NCBI GenBank assembly: GCA_022414725.1
Contig: CM039462.1
Coordinates: 52,208,840-52,272,839, forward strand
DNA length: 64,000 nt
Reading direction: 5' to 3'
Source of the DNA: Microglena sp. YARC
Taxonomy: Eukaryota > Chlorophyta > Chlorophyceae > Chlamydomonadales > Chlamydomonadaceae
Positions within the stretch are counted from its first letter, which is position 1. Every line of letters starts with the position of its first letter. A program made the position numbers and the translations under genes. The notes below the pieces were generated by a model, which was not told the origin of the DNA, did not search any database, and was given only the letters and a program-made list of their open reading frames with translations. Below, piece by piece: positions 1 to 10,299 of the stretch.

Positions 1-1330
1 GATCGCCTCGGGCTTTGATTTGTGCAGTTTCGGGAGGGAAGGGAGGATGCCAGGAGTCAAAATCAGGATGGGAAGTGGGGAAGGCTTGCAAGCTAGCTGG
101 CTAGCTTAGTGTCGAAGGTAGGGGTGATTTCGTGTCGCAGGACGGGTCGGTAGTCAGCCCAACGCCCATACCTGGCGTGTCGAAGGCTGGAGCACGTTGT
201 TGACGTGCGATTGCGTATGGAAATTGGGGGATGCTTGCAACCTAGCTGGTTAGCTGCGTGGTCGAGGTGGGGGTGTATTTGCAGGACGGGGCGGAACCCA
301 GCCAAGCGCCCATGCGGCCATGCCTGACCTGGTCGTGCCATACAAATTGCTCACACCAACGATACTGCATTCTGTGCTCAGGAGTGTGGTTTGGTGGTGT
401 TTGTAATGCGCATGTTTACTCCGCCTGCAGACGGTAAGCAGCCTGAAGGCTAGTAGACCATGTAATAAAACCTAACTAAGCCAAGCGGCCATACCTGGCA
501 TGTCGAAGGCTGGATGAGGTTGCATACGTGCGATTGCTTATGAAAATCGTTGAATTGGCACCATCTATTTAGGTCGGTTGAAAGCTGCGCGGAGGCCCCG
601 ACCACTGCCACGGCCATCAACATAGCAGTTAAGGCATGCATGGTGTCTGGAAATACAAGCTAGCTATTAGCAAGAGGGGAATAGTGTTTGTTCCGGAGCG
701 CTGGGAGTAGGTGCAGGAGGGGGAGGAGGGTATGTAAGAGATGTCGAATCTGTCGGACAGGTGCGCGCGAGGATTGAGGTGCCATGCGGGGGCCAAAGCG
801 GGCGGACTCTGCTCCGAACCTGGTGGGTAGCTATGTGGGTGTAGTCGGGTGTAGTGGCGGTAGCCAAGCCTTGAAGGTGGTTGTTTAAATTCGTTGGTCG
901 ATTCCCAGCTTTGAATTCGAATCCTAACCCCGCGCAGCTCAGGTCGGGCTGGCGTTCAACCGTTTATTACCAAACCGCCAGCTCCCCACAGGCACGAATC
1001 CCAACCGCGGTTGCAACCGATGTATTACTGATTTTGGGCGGAGCCCCCTCTTCGGGTGGCCACATAGGCCGTAGGCCGTGGATGGGTCTGGATGGGTCGA
1101 AAAGTACGAACAACCAACGATCCATCCAGGCCTTACAGCTTGTTACCGCCCTCAATGTAGGACAATCGGCTCATACCCGGCCGGGGGAGACTAGTAATGG
1201 GGGGGCTGGGGGCTGGGAGCTGTGTGGTAGAAACACAGGACAGATATGTTAAATATAGGTTGGATCCAAGAACGCGAATGAGCGAGATCGTGTGCAAAAG
1301 GGTGGGCATGATTTAGCGCCTACCTACGGC
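1..1330. other. No recognisable gene; short dispersed repeat copies
   Basis: Short ORFs occur on both strands but none shows a known domain. A unit containing 'catacctggc' and 'tgtcgaaggctgg' occurs near 158-235 and again near 479-552, so at least part of this stretch is dispersed repeat. I see no splice pattern or motif supporting a gene. Confidence 0.5.
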
Positions 1331-1339
1331 AGCATGCAC

Positions 1340-1475
1340 CCTGTTCAGAGTAGTTAAACAGGTGTTTAGGGTTTTTAACTGGTGTTCAGGGTGTTTAACT
1401 AATTCCCGCTCGCATGGTTAAACAGGTGTTCAGGGTGTTCAACTACCCTGTTTAGCATGTTCAGGGTAGTCAACA
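1340..1475. repeat. Degenerate short tandem repeat (GTTAAACAGGTGTTCAGGGT-like)
   Basis: Several imperfect copies of a roughly 20-40 bp unit carrying 'aacaggtgtt' and 'cagggtgtt' follow one another, some in inverted orientation ('caactaccctg' next to 'cagggtagt'). The block ends where the LINE reverse-transcriptase homology starts, so it may mark the break at which the LINE copy was truncated. Confidence 0.6.
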
Positions 1476-1484
1476 TCATCATGT

Positions 1485-1949
1485 TCATTGTCTAACGCCT
1501 GAATGCACATTGAATTCATTGGAAAGTTTACCGTTGATCATAACTTGGGCGGTAGTGTGAGCATGAAGAGCTTTAAAGGCATTAATAAGGAAACGTGGAA
1601 AGTTCATTTTATTCATGACTTCCGCCATGAAGGAGTGATCCGCAGAATCATAAGCTTTGGTGAAGTCACAAAGGAAAGCGGAAAAAGGTTTATTCGTGAT
1701 GTGAGCGAGCTCTATGAGAAGCTTGAAGGTAAAAATATTAAGAGAGATATTTCTGCAAGGAATAAAACCTGTCTGGTCATGGTGAATGAGGGAGTTGAGG
1801 ACACGGGAAGTGCGTAGAGCATAGGCCTTTGCAATGATTGTATAGACACAGTTAGTGAGAGAAATGGGCCGGTAATTAGCAACGTCGGTTTGGACGCCTT
1901 TATTTTTATATTTGACTGTGATTATAGAATGATTCATGGAGGGGGGAAC
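1485..1949 (-). pseudogene. LINE reverse transcriptase, downstream half of a split copy
   Basis: The minus-strand ORF shows classic non-LTR RT blocks: a YRPISLTN box near its start, motif A as DFTKAYDSADH, and GVRQ at its end, where homology stops abruptly. It lacks the catalytic FADD/YADD box and the C-terminus, so the copy is truncated. Its upstream half lies 13.5 kb away at 15466-16061; the two were separated by the LTR retrotransposon between them. RT family membership is seen directly. The LINE clade is not resolved. Confidence 0.85.
1945..1949. repeat. Target-site duplication of the copia element, left copy (GGAAC)
   Basis: GGAAC here abuts the left end of the LTR. The same five bases occur at 15461-15465 immediately outside the other LTR. 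Five-base duplications are usual for LTR retrotransposon integration. Confidence 0.75.
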
Positions 1950-2196
1950 TTAAGCTTTCCGGAGAGATATCTTATACTGACACAGGGAATGGATTAGGGC
2001 AATGTATGCTTACATATGCGAGATGCCGTGTCAGGCGACAGGGCAGGTATAAGAAGAGAAAGGCGACAGTACCTTATGGTACTGACGCCGCTGGGTGCAG
2101 GCCCTAACGGGCGGAGGCACTACAGCGGAAGCTTCCAGGCGGGAAGCCTGGCGCACTAGGACACTCTAGCGGGACCGGGAGAACCGGTCTATAACA
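1950..2196 (-). mobile_element. 3' LTR of the copia element
   Basis: This repeat matches 15230-15460 over nearly its whole length, including 'cttatactgacacaggga', 'gaggcactacagcgg' and 'gagaaccggtctataaca'. On the element's strand it begins TGTTATAG directly after a G8 tract. It carries about 20 bp ('cgcactagga...') missing from the other LTR, plus substitutions, so the insertion is not recent. The expected terminal CA at the other end is not present. It contains a chain of hairpins (CAGTACC/GGTACTG, CCGCT/AGCGG, CCAGGC/GCCTGG, GACCGG/CCGGTC). Confidence 0.8.
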
Positions 2197-2204
2197 CCCC
2201 CCCC
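2197..2204 (-). promoter_or_regulatory. Polypurine tract (plus-strand primer site) of the copia element
   Basis: Eight C on the + strand read as G8 on the element's strand, directly before the TGTTATAG start of the 3' LTR. This is the expected place and composition for the PPT that primes second-strand synthesis. Confidence 0.65.
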
Positions 2205-3100
2205 AATTCCTGGTATTCTTCATTCAGAAGAATTCCTGGAATTTAGAAGGTGAAAGAAAAAGGGGAAGCTAGAGTGTAAGGAAATAGCTGGTGCATTTGG
2301 AAGCACAAAGGACATAAGGTCTGGCTGGCAGGAGCTTATCAAGGAATGATACTTGTCTCAGGGGGACATGTGCAAGTACATTCAGGGAGAGGAAAGGTCA
2401 AGAGCGGTACATTATGATTGTCATCTATTATCTAAATAAGACTGGATTCCAGCTGTGAAGCTGCCAGGAAGGTGCAGCCAAAGGTCAACTGTAAGGGGAC
2501 TGTGTAGCTGCCAGGAGAACTCAGAGATGTACATGTTGAGGTTCAGGGTGAGGGAGGAACCCTGTTCTGGGATAAAGGGCAGCTTTAGGCAAGATAGATC
2601 TAACATGGACTGGATTCCAGCTGATAGCAGCCAGGAAAGGTGGTCTGCCTAAATGCTAGGCAAGAAGGCTAGAGGAGAAGCTCAAGTCAGTAAATCGAGT
2701 GCCAAAGCTATGACTCCCTCTGATCAGGGATTAGAGAGAACCAGATCAAAGGTGCTTGATTAGTGCTTGCAGGCTATTTGGTCCAGTTTGAGCTTTCCAA
2801 TGTGTCAGCGTATACTACTAGGACACGAGTGCCTTATTGGCATCTGATCAGATGCCAATAAGGCACTCGTGTCCTAGTAGTATACGCTGACAATAATGCA
2901 TGTCCCAAAGGGTTAAAGGAAGGAATGAAACAAGGCAAAAACAATTTTTTTGCCAAGCTAGAAAAGGATGAAAAACCGAATACCAAAGATGGGTAACAAC
3001 GGTATAGAAAACCCGATCCGGGAATAGGAACCTAATGCCAAACAATGATAACCAAAGAAACCGATGTTACCAGAAGAAAACAAAATGACCCTAAGGAGAA
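2205..3100 (-). other. Copia 3' non-coding region with imperfect duplication
   Basis: No domain is found between RNase H and the 3' LTR. An imperfect duplication is visible: 'actggattccagctg' followed by 'gccaggaa' occurs at about 2443-2472 and 2608-2638. A perfect 90-bp palindrome sits inside at 2803-2892. Confidence 0.55.
2803..2892. repeat. Perfect 90-bp palindrome
   Basis: Base-by-base reading shows two 45-bp arms with no spacer and no mismatch. They run from TGTCAGCG at 2803 through TGATCA at the centre (2845-2850) to CGCTGACA at 2892. Pairing stops at 2802/2893. It could be a back-to-back dimer of a TIR end, a hairpin-capped break repair product, or an assembly or cloning artefact. Confidence 0.9.
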
Positions 3101-3104
3101 GCGG

Positions 3105-3566
3105 TCATTCCAAGCATTCGGACAAACCGCCAGAACACAGCAGGATCAAGGGGTCAGCACAGTTGTCCTTAGTGTTAACATAGGCAACATCCAGTTGGCC
3201 ATCCTCCACCAGCTCCTTGATATAGTGATGAATAACATCAATGTGCTTGCTGCGAGGGAGCAGCTGCCAGTCATTGGCCCAACTCAGAGACCCTAAGTTG
3301 TCACCCTGAATTGTAACCAGGTGACAAGACAGACCCAGATCCACCCTCAACTTCTTCAACCATTGCACCTCCCTGGCAGTCTGAGACAGGGCCTGATACT
3401 CTGCCTCACTAGAGCTAATGGCAACAGTGGGCTGCCTCTTGCTCATCCAGTTTACTAGGCTCCCCCCAGCAAGCACAGCATAGCCAGTCTGAGACCTCCG
3501 GTCAGACCCATCATCAGCAAAGGATGAGTCACTAAAGACAGTAAAAGAGAACTCAGGGATGTGCAA
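3105..3566 (-). pseudogene. Copia RNase H domain
   Basis: The product contains the hallmark copia RNase H blocks: SDSSFADD near the start, RSQTGYAVLAGG, SSSEAEYQAL, a GDN box, then SKHIDVIHHYI and the VNTKDNCADPL tail. These acidic residues (D, E, D) would form the metal-binding site that removes the RNA strand during reverse transcription. The approximately 130 residues that should connect it to RT are missing, and a 26-bp duplication marks the junction, so this is a broken part of a polyprotein. Confidence 0.85.
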
Positions 3567-3607
3567 TGCCCCCAGCCAGCAGGGATGTGCAATGCCCCCA
3601 GCCAGCA
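3556..3607. repeat. Perfect 26-bp tandem duplication at the RT/RNase H deletion junction
   Basis: The unit starting 'gggatgtgcaatgc' occurs at 3556-3581 and 3582-3607 without a mismatch. It lies where the copia polyprotein lacks its RT connection segment, so the duplication and deletion may have arisen in one repair event. Confidence 0.85.
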
Positions 3608-4209
3608 GCCTCCATAGCTTTTATCAGCAAAGCATACAAAGCCAGCACACTAAAAGCACAGATAAAATCATCAACATAGGTCAGGACATAGCTCCACCCA
3701 CCAAAATAATCCCTCCTAAAATACAGAGCAGGTTCTGCCTTGCACATAGTAAACCCATGTGCAACCAAAACCCGCTTGACATCCATACTCCAACCCCTGG
3801 GCGCCTGCTTCAAACCATAAAGGGACTTGATCAGTTTGCACACAAGGGGAACACCGTTAGGACCAAGTACCTTGAAGCCCTCAGGCTGGTGGCAGTACAA
3901 GTCCAGGCCAGGTTCCAACTTGGCATTCAGAAATGCAGTCTTGATATCCAGCTGCCGAACAAACATCTTCCTATGAGTGATGGCAGCAAGGAGTACCCGC
4001 AGACCTGCTTTAGAGGAGACGGGGGCATATACATCATGAAAGTCCAGCCCAGGACGCTGGAGAAAACCTCGTACCACAAAACGTGCTTTAAAGCGCACAG
4101 AACCATCAACCCCAATCTTCTTCACAAATAACCACCTGCCAGACAGGATCCTCTGCTTAGGAGGCTGTGGAGTGAGTGCCCAAGTACCATGGGCATGCAA
4201 GGAAGCCAT
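3608..4209 (-). pseudogene. Copia reverse transcriptase domain
   Basis: Copia RT blocks are clear: an N-terminal RWLFVKKIGVDGSVRFKAR region, motif A as QLDIKTAFLNA, the SLYGLKQAPRGW box and the catalytic YVDD box in LTYVDDF. The domain would copy the genomic RNA within the virus-like particle. Downstream of YVDD the frame breaks off after about 25 residues, losing the thumb and connection regions. It was part of a single pol polyprotein with integrase and RNase H. Confidence 0.9.
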
Positions 4210-4468
4210 CTCATCCTAACTTCATAGCAAGCAGCCACTGATCCCTGTCAGGGTTGGAAGGAAGCATGGCAGCTTTATAAGTTAGTTCAGATGAGGTAGA
4301 AATATATGCTCCCACGTACAAGCAGTGTACTTGTACATGAGCAGCACGGGTATCAGCAGTATCAGCAGTAACCGGTAGTAAAGCCCCCAGCGCAGCACTA
4401 ATGCCTGGTTGAACAAGGCCGGCATTCTTTGCCTCTATGTCATCGAATCCTGGGTCGACCGGTACACC

Positions 4469-5851
4469 CTAGCCATACGCAGTATCGGAACCAGACCAGT
4501 GTTCAAGGTCATCACTCACACTCTCTGTGACGGCTACATCGTCGCAATGCCTTGTTCGGTATAAACCACCAGGGGCGACAGGAGGCGAAGGGATCAACAA
4601 CGCCCGCGAGTCATCCGAACAGGTGGACGGGGGGTGGCGACTAGTAGGCAGTGGACCTATGACAGGCTCCACTGTGACCTGAGGCTGTCCAAATCCTAGA
4701 GCTTCACCGACGGAACTTGGCGCAGAGGAAGGCCTGGCGACCCCCTGAGATCCGGGTAAATTATTGCCTGAAGGAACATCAGAATCCCCCTTCCCCAGTA
4801 CCTTCACACGCAATACAGCACCATCAGTCCCTGACCTGGGACGCAAATTCATCCCATGACCAGTACAGCGGTCAACAATTGGGGTTGGTAAAGGGTCTAG
4901 GGCATCACCTGCAGGATCAAGCATGTGTCCGTTGATAGCGGCAGGGATGCGAGAAACATACCGGGACAGCCCAGGTGTGCAGTTATAGCTGAACTGCTCA
5001 TAGAAGAGTACATCACGACTCTCTACTACCTGGCGCAACTTAGGAACCCAAACAAAATAACCCTTGCTCACCAGCATAGCAAGGGCAACCAAACACACGC
5101 AACAACGACACATCAGGTAGAACCCCAAAGAACAACTCGTATGGAGTCTTGTCACCCTGATTAGGCAGCCGATTTCGTAGGTAACAAGCACTGAGAAAGG
5201 CACAGGGCCAAAAAGACTTAGCTAGCTTAGACTCCAAGTGGATACTCCTAGCTATGTTCTGCAAGACCCCATTGTACCTCGCCACAGTCGCATTATGCTG
5301 AGCAGTGTATGCCATAGATAATTCATGCACAGCTCCAACCGATTTCAACCAAAGCTCGAACCACTCCACTATAAATTCCTTAGCCCTGTCAGATCTCAGA
5401 CATTTGAAGACAAACCCATGTAGCTGAGTCATCCATCTGAGGATGATAGTTGGAACTGCTAAGGGAGCTTCACTCTTGGTTCTCAAGCACAATACTTCAG
5501 CATAGCCAGAGTATTGGTCTGTGAGACACAAGATGTAAAACTCCCCACGCAAACCTCTAACATGAACTGGTCCCATGATGTCCAAGTGAAGGCGTTGGAG
5601 AGGTGCACGGATCTTAGTTTTGCTTTCTTTAGGAAAAGGGATACGTTTTGCCTTTGCCTTCTGACAAGCATCACATGGGATCTTAGCCAGTTTCTGCACT
5701 TGTTTGAGAGTGAGGGGTAAGTTGCTAACCAGACCATCCCTGACAAGCTTGTGCATGGCGTCATAGCCAGGGTGACCCAGCCGCCTATGCCACAGCCATT
5801 CAGGGGTGGTGGGGATAACAACTCCACCATCCTCATCAACATCAAGTGCAA
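4469..5851 (-). pseudogene. Copia GAG-pre-integrase and integrase, frameshifted
   Basis: Reading on the minus strand, the zinc-binding HHCC segment is WHRRLGHPGYDAM followed by CDACQKAKAKR. The rve core follows, with D in LHLDIMGP and D in RSDRAKEF. Where copia integrases have NGVAERxN, this copy reads NATVARYN, so the third catalytic acid (Glu) is Ala. The frame shifts near 5050-5130: a second frame carries the C-terminal GYFVWVPKLRQVVESRDVLF block and a Ser/Pro-rich spacer ending at 4469. The protein would insert element cDNA, but this copy cannot be active. Confidence 0.85.
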
Positions 5852-5877
5852 AATGGATGTGTTGTACTTATATTCTT

Positions 5878-6344
5878 CACAAGGGACGAAGCCGGATAGA
5901 AGAATGGCCTACGAGCCCACTACTGATTTGGTTGTTGGTCATGTCGCTGTGGTCAAGGTACAAATGGATGACTCTAGCGGATTGAGAGGATGGGACGTGG
6001 TGGAGGTCAAATCACTACCAGTGAATGGAGAAGTGGAATGTGTGTATTTAAAGCCCTTGTACTCTGGGGCTCAGAAGTTGGTGTACACTGAAACACAATA
6101 CCCAACTTGGCCAGAAGATTGGATGGACCACAAGCTTGTGCCTATTACCGTGGGGGGTAGGAGAAAAGCAACATGGACGGGCGATATTCCCATTGACGCA
6201 TTTCAATTTAGCTGCGAACCCACCAAGGGTATGAAGATCCAGAGAAAGTACCACACAAGCATGCTCCTAGCTTGTCAATCCATTGAGAAGGACACCAGGG
6301 GCAGAGGCTGTGCAATCGGATGGAGACAATGCAGACATTGCTGA
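5878..6344 (+). pseudogene. C-terminal fragment of an unidentified protein, probably transposon-derived
   Basis: The open frame runs from copia-antisense sequence through about 150 insert codons to a TGA at 6342-6344. It shows VGHVAVVKVQMDDSSG and WDVVEVKSLP, then a WPEDWMDHK segment and IPIDAFQFSC near the end. This resembles the short tail domains seen at the ends of some large algal or plant transposon ORFs, but I cannot name the family. No start codon belongs to it, so it is a 5'-truncated fragment. Confidence 0.4.
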
Positions 6345-6557
6345 GGAGGAGGAGATGGAGGAGGAGGAAGATGGGGATGGGGACATGGAGGAGGAGAAGG
6401 AGGAGGAAGAGGAGGACGAGGAGGGGGGGGGAGGAGGAGGAGTAAGATGTTTGACACATAGCCGTTTTTTACTAATGAATTATACTTACGATTTTATTGT
6501 AAGATGTAAAAGCTGAATTCTGCCTGCCGACTTATAACCGTCCGCTTTCCCTTTATT

Positions 6558-6728
6558 TCTTACAATTATAATTGTAAGACACGAATTGATGTTAACACCT
6601 TCTGTTACAAAATATGGCATTTCAACGTTGTAACATTCGCAATCTGTACGTTTCTCCGTCTTTCAAGCTCATTTCAAGCATATTTTGTCAAAATTGACTA
6701 CAATCTTACGATTTTTATCGTAAGATTG
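6558..6728. repeat. Cluster of palindromes built on the CTTACRAT motif
   Basis: A perfect 22-bp palindrome (TCTTACAATTA and its complement) lies at 6558-6579. A hairpin with perfect 12-bp arms (CAATCTTACGAT / ATCGTAAGATTG, loop TTTT) lies at 6701-6728. Another weaker one is near 6487-6506, and 'atcgtaagattgg' recurs at 6763. They may be subterminal sites of the inserted element. Confidence 0.75.
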
Positions 6729-6803
6729 CATTTGGAAAGCATCAAAAGACCCCCAAAAAGTGATCGTAAGATTGGAAATCCGTTCGGAAGCAGGAACGCC
6801 CAT

Positions 6804-7240
6804 TTAATGTCCAGCACGAAACAAACGGCCATTGGGGTTGATACAAGGCCTACAGGTAAACTTGTACACACCATCACTTGAGGCAGGAAAAGACGAGAGC
6901 ACAGAAGAGTTTTGAGTGGCAGTACAACTAAGACTATCAAAATAAATCTTGCAGTGATGAGCATGAGCCACTGCATTTACTGTCAGGGGGTTCACTGGAC
7001 AGTGGGGGATGTAGAGCACATTGGTTAGAGTGATTGATGTTGGTAACCAATCACTACATAACACAATGGATCCCTCACCCACTGACCGTTGAACCACACC
7101 ATCACCAAATCGAAATGATGGTCCATTCTTAGAAGCATTATACACAGTGAACAAAGACAGATCACCTGTGATAGACATTCCAGCTCCAGAATCAACATGC
7201 CAGACACCCGCAGACAGGCTCGGGCTACATACGTTGGAAA
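6804..7240 (-). pseudogene. Copia aspartic protease region
   Basis: On the minus strand the frame reads SAGVWHVDSGAGMSITGD, the copia retropepsin signature with D-S-G catalytic triad, followed by typical SFRFGDG, VLYIPHCPVN and VNAVAHAHHC segments. It would cleave the Gag-Pol polyprotein. The frame ends at 6804 where the foreign insert begins. Protease lies between gag and integrase, as in the copia order. Confidence 0.85.
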
Positions 7241-7277
7241 ACTTCGAGGTGCAAGAGAATAGGACAGAGCTTACCTA

Positions 7278-9009
7278 CTACGTCTGCATAGCAAACCCAT
7301 CAATTTGAGCCTGCAAGGAGGACAGCTGCTTTGGAGTAAGCGTACCTGGAAGGGCCAAGTTGACAGGCACCGGTGCAGTACCAGGTGCACCATCCTTGCC
7401 CCTTCTCAGATGCGGGTGCTTCGTCCAGCGGCGGTCCTCTGAGTGACTCTCCTTGCGAGGGCATGGTCCCCAAGTGCAATCCAGGCGTCTCTTGGTAGAC
7501 CCGGAACCATGAGAACCAGATCCCTGCCTCCGCTGAAATGCAGCATTGGCAGGAACCTGGGGAGTGTCCCGGGACCACCCAGGATGCCTGGAATCGGACT
7601 TGGGAAGCGCTATGTTCAAAATGTCTAAAGTCCTATATTCCTTCAGACAGGACCAATACTCGACAGGCTGCGAGTTGTATAGCAGCCTGCCATACCTGAT
7701 GCGCAGCGATTCGAAACGCGCCAGACGAATGCCGTTAACAATAATACCCATGGCGTGACGCTGAGTCTGTGGAGACCCAGCACTGCGGAGGTCAGTGCAG
7801 AGACCGCGAACCCGGCGAAAGAAGGATTCAACCTGTTCAGTAGGGCTCATGACTGAATCAAGATACTATTTCATCATGAGAGGGACACGAGAGGCAAGGG
7901 CATCAGACTGCTGCCTCCGGATATGTAACAAGATATCCCGAAGTGAAGCAAAGTCCTGGTATACCTTGACTAAGGCGTCCGTCATGTTAGCGAGCATCAT
8001 GGATAAGACCATGAACTCCTGACGGGGCAGGGGCAGTGCACTGAAACCCAACAGTGCAGGATCTACAAGAGACTCACCATGAGAAGCCGAAGTTCCATCA
8101 GCAGGAGCAGGGGTCCTAGGAGCTAAAGACTCACGAATCCCTATAAAATACTCAGCAGCAAGACCAGCGTCATAAGCGCGCTGGTCATCTAAGTTCCTGA
8201 TCTCAGACAGGGACCGCGCAACACTCACCACTAGCTCGAAATCAGGACGAACAGGACAGTGAGGGAGGGGCATCTTCACGAACTGGTAACCCCGCAGGTC
8301 ATTATTCCTACGCCCAATACCACCAAAGGTCACACCATTAGCAGGAGGGTAGGCAATCCCCGATGTAACCGGTCCTAGAAAAGCCGGACACTCGAGACCT
8401 AGCTCAGAGAATGCCATTACGCGCCGAGTGCGACCCCTGCTATCAACATAGGTCTGAGTGGCTTTCTTATCCAGCCTACCGTACAGAGTGCGGTTCAAGG
8501 AGTCCCCATCACGTTGAGCTTGGCAGATACAACGGCAGTCCTGCAACTGTAGATGCAGAGGAGGTCCTCCAGTGAGCAGATGCTCCCAAGATTCGCATGA
8601 CCGCGAAGGAAACACTGGAGGTGGAGGGCCAGGAGCCGGTGGCAGCTCCACCGGAGGAGGCGGAGGGGGCTCCTGCGAAGTGCCAGCAGAAGATGTGCGG
8701 ACAACCGTAGCAGCAGCCTCTCGAGCACGAGTATGGTAGGCACCGAGAGCTCGCTCCGCTGGGTTGCGACCAAGATTCGGCTGAGGACCCAAGGGACGAA
8801 GAACTCCTCAGCAAAGACGGCTTGGCCACATCCGGTTGGTCCAGTGGAGGAGGCGCAAACAGAGGCGCAGGCTTAAACACAGGGGAAGGCTCAGGCGGAG
8901 GTGCCGACGGATGCTCATACACTAGAGAGACGATGGAAGTGTTGAACACACGAGTAGCATTTGAAGGAGTACCTCCACCGAAGTCGCCACTCATAGCACT
9001 CTGCAGATC

Positions 9010-9074
<65 letters not shown>

Positions 9075-9480
9075 GACGATCACGAGCAAGGTTTTCATAG
9101 TCATAGTCGAAACAGGCATTAGGAGGCGGAGGCCCTACGGCATACTGGATGATCTGAGTCTGTACATAACATAGACCCATAAGAACGTCCTCAACCTCAG
9201 GAGAGAGGCGTCGGACAGCAGGAGAAGGAACCGCAAAGTTGGAGAATTGATTGGGGGGGGGTTACTTCCACGATGGCGGAAGGATCCTCCCCTCCGTTAG
9301 CAGAGGCCGCTGGCGCGCAAACATCAAGCCAATCAGAGAGAGACCCCTTGACCTCCGAAGGAAGGACATGGTCGCAGCCATTGCTGATGATGACACTGCG
9401 AATCCCGCGCGACCAAGAAAGACCATTTGACTCATAGAGTTTCTCAAAGCCGGTGGGAGGCCCTCGAGGAAGTAGCATTC
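7278..9480 (-). pseudogene. Copia gag, interrupted
   Basis: Overlapping minus-strand frames (9478-9197, 9180-8509, 8792-7866, 7850-7278) form a degraded gag. The last two are collinear and separated only by an in-frame stop near 7866. The C-terminal part has a UBN2-like stretch (SPTEQVESFFRRVRGLC) and a degenerate zinc-knuckle (CTWGPCPRKESHSEDRRW, lacking the last Cys). An Asp run encoded by a (TCA)n repeat and a Pro-rich segment lie upstream. Gag would package the element RNA. The true start cannot be fixed because of frame breaks. Confidence 0.7.
9010..9074. repeat. (TCA)n trinucleotide microsatellite
   Basis: About 21 uninterrupted TCA units lie within the gag region. Read on the minus strand they encode a poly-aspartate run. 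Expansion here is probably one cause of frame and length differences in gag. Confidence 0.95.
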
Positions 9481-9564
9481 ACTCGGGGAAGTCGACAGAT
9501 CGCTAAATGCGTACGAGCGCAGCGGAATGCACGCGGAACGCACGCGGGGTCCGCGATTAGTCAT

Positions 9565-10295
9565 AGTCCTTTAATGACCTGGCACTTCTGACTCTAGCGG
9601 TAAGCCCTACACCCGCGTCGCGTGTAGCTCAGAATCCCGAGACATTTCGCCTGCATTTCGCCAAGGTGGATTGTCGTCGAAATGTCTCAGACTTCTGAGA
9701 TATTTCGACGGCATCTCGCCACGCACGGCGGCTTGTGCACGGTAATGAGGCGAAATGTTCGGTCTTCTAAGACATTTCGCCTGTACTTCGCCTGCAGGGC
9801 CGTTTGGGCATGGTGGTCGGAGAGGTCACATTTTCAGGAATATTTTCTAGGAGCATTTCTCAACTACATCAGGAGTCGAGAAGATAGATTACATACATAA
9901 TAAACTATGCATCCATTAACCTATTGATCTACCTATATATCTATGTAAGCATCCTTACACATGTACATCCACTACAGCCCATATATTTCCTCTATATCCA
10001 TTAACCATAGATAGACAGCAAGCAAAAACGAGCAGCCAAATTGCTGGCTGGAGCCATGTAGCTAATTAAGTTCAAGTACAAGTATATACGCAGCCTGCAG
10101 GCAGCTATCTATTTGTCTACTTATGAAAACATAGGCCTATATATCCATCAAGAAGAAACGCCCAATCAAAGCTACACATCTATATATATTCGCTGATTCT
10201 ATTTTATATTTCCATCTTCAGCATGTGTAGTTCCTTCGTGGCAACAATCTTCATCGCAGCCGTAGCATTTCCATCCATCCTTTTGCCCTGCAAGA
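9565..10295. other. Non-coding copia leader with repeated CATTTCGCC motifs
   Basis: No domain-bearing ORF. Between 9640 and 9800 the motif 'acatttcgcc' with variants ('gatatttcgac', 'gacatttcgcctg') recurs several times, and a similar cluster appears near 14280-14360. The remainder is AT-rich with no recognisable function. Confidence 0.45.
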
Positions 10296-10299
10296 CATG

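Larger units (their letters stand above)
5855..6800 (+). mobile_element. Foreign insert splitting the copia pol gene
   Basis: Copia protease ends near 6804 and the pre-integrase segment resumes near 5851. The DNA between has no copia similarity and codes, if at all, on the opposite strand. It holds the 3' end of an unidentified ORF, a GAG-rich microsatellite (6350-6440) and an AT-rich stretch with hairpins. No clear TIR or TSD was found, so insertion followed by truncation, or recombination, are both possible. Confidence 0.6.

Noticed and set aside
1957..2200. Stand-alone structured RNA or ribozyme
   Set aside because: The hairpin-rich block is one of two LTRs with TSD and PPT. The stems are partly broken in the other copy.
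8822..9076. Poly-Ser protein on the + strand
   Set aside because: Antisense reading of the (TCA)n tract and gag.
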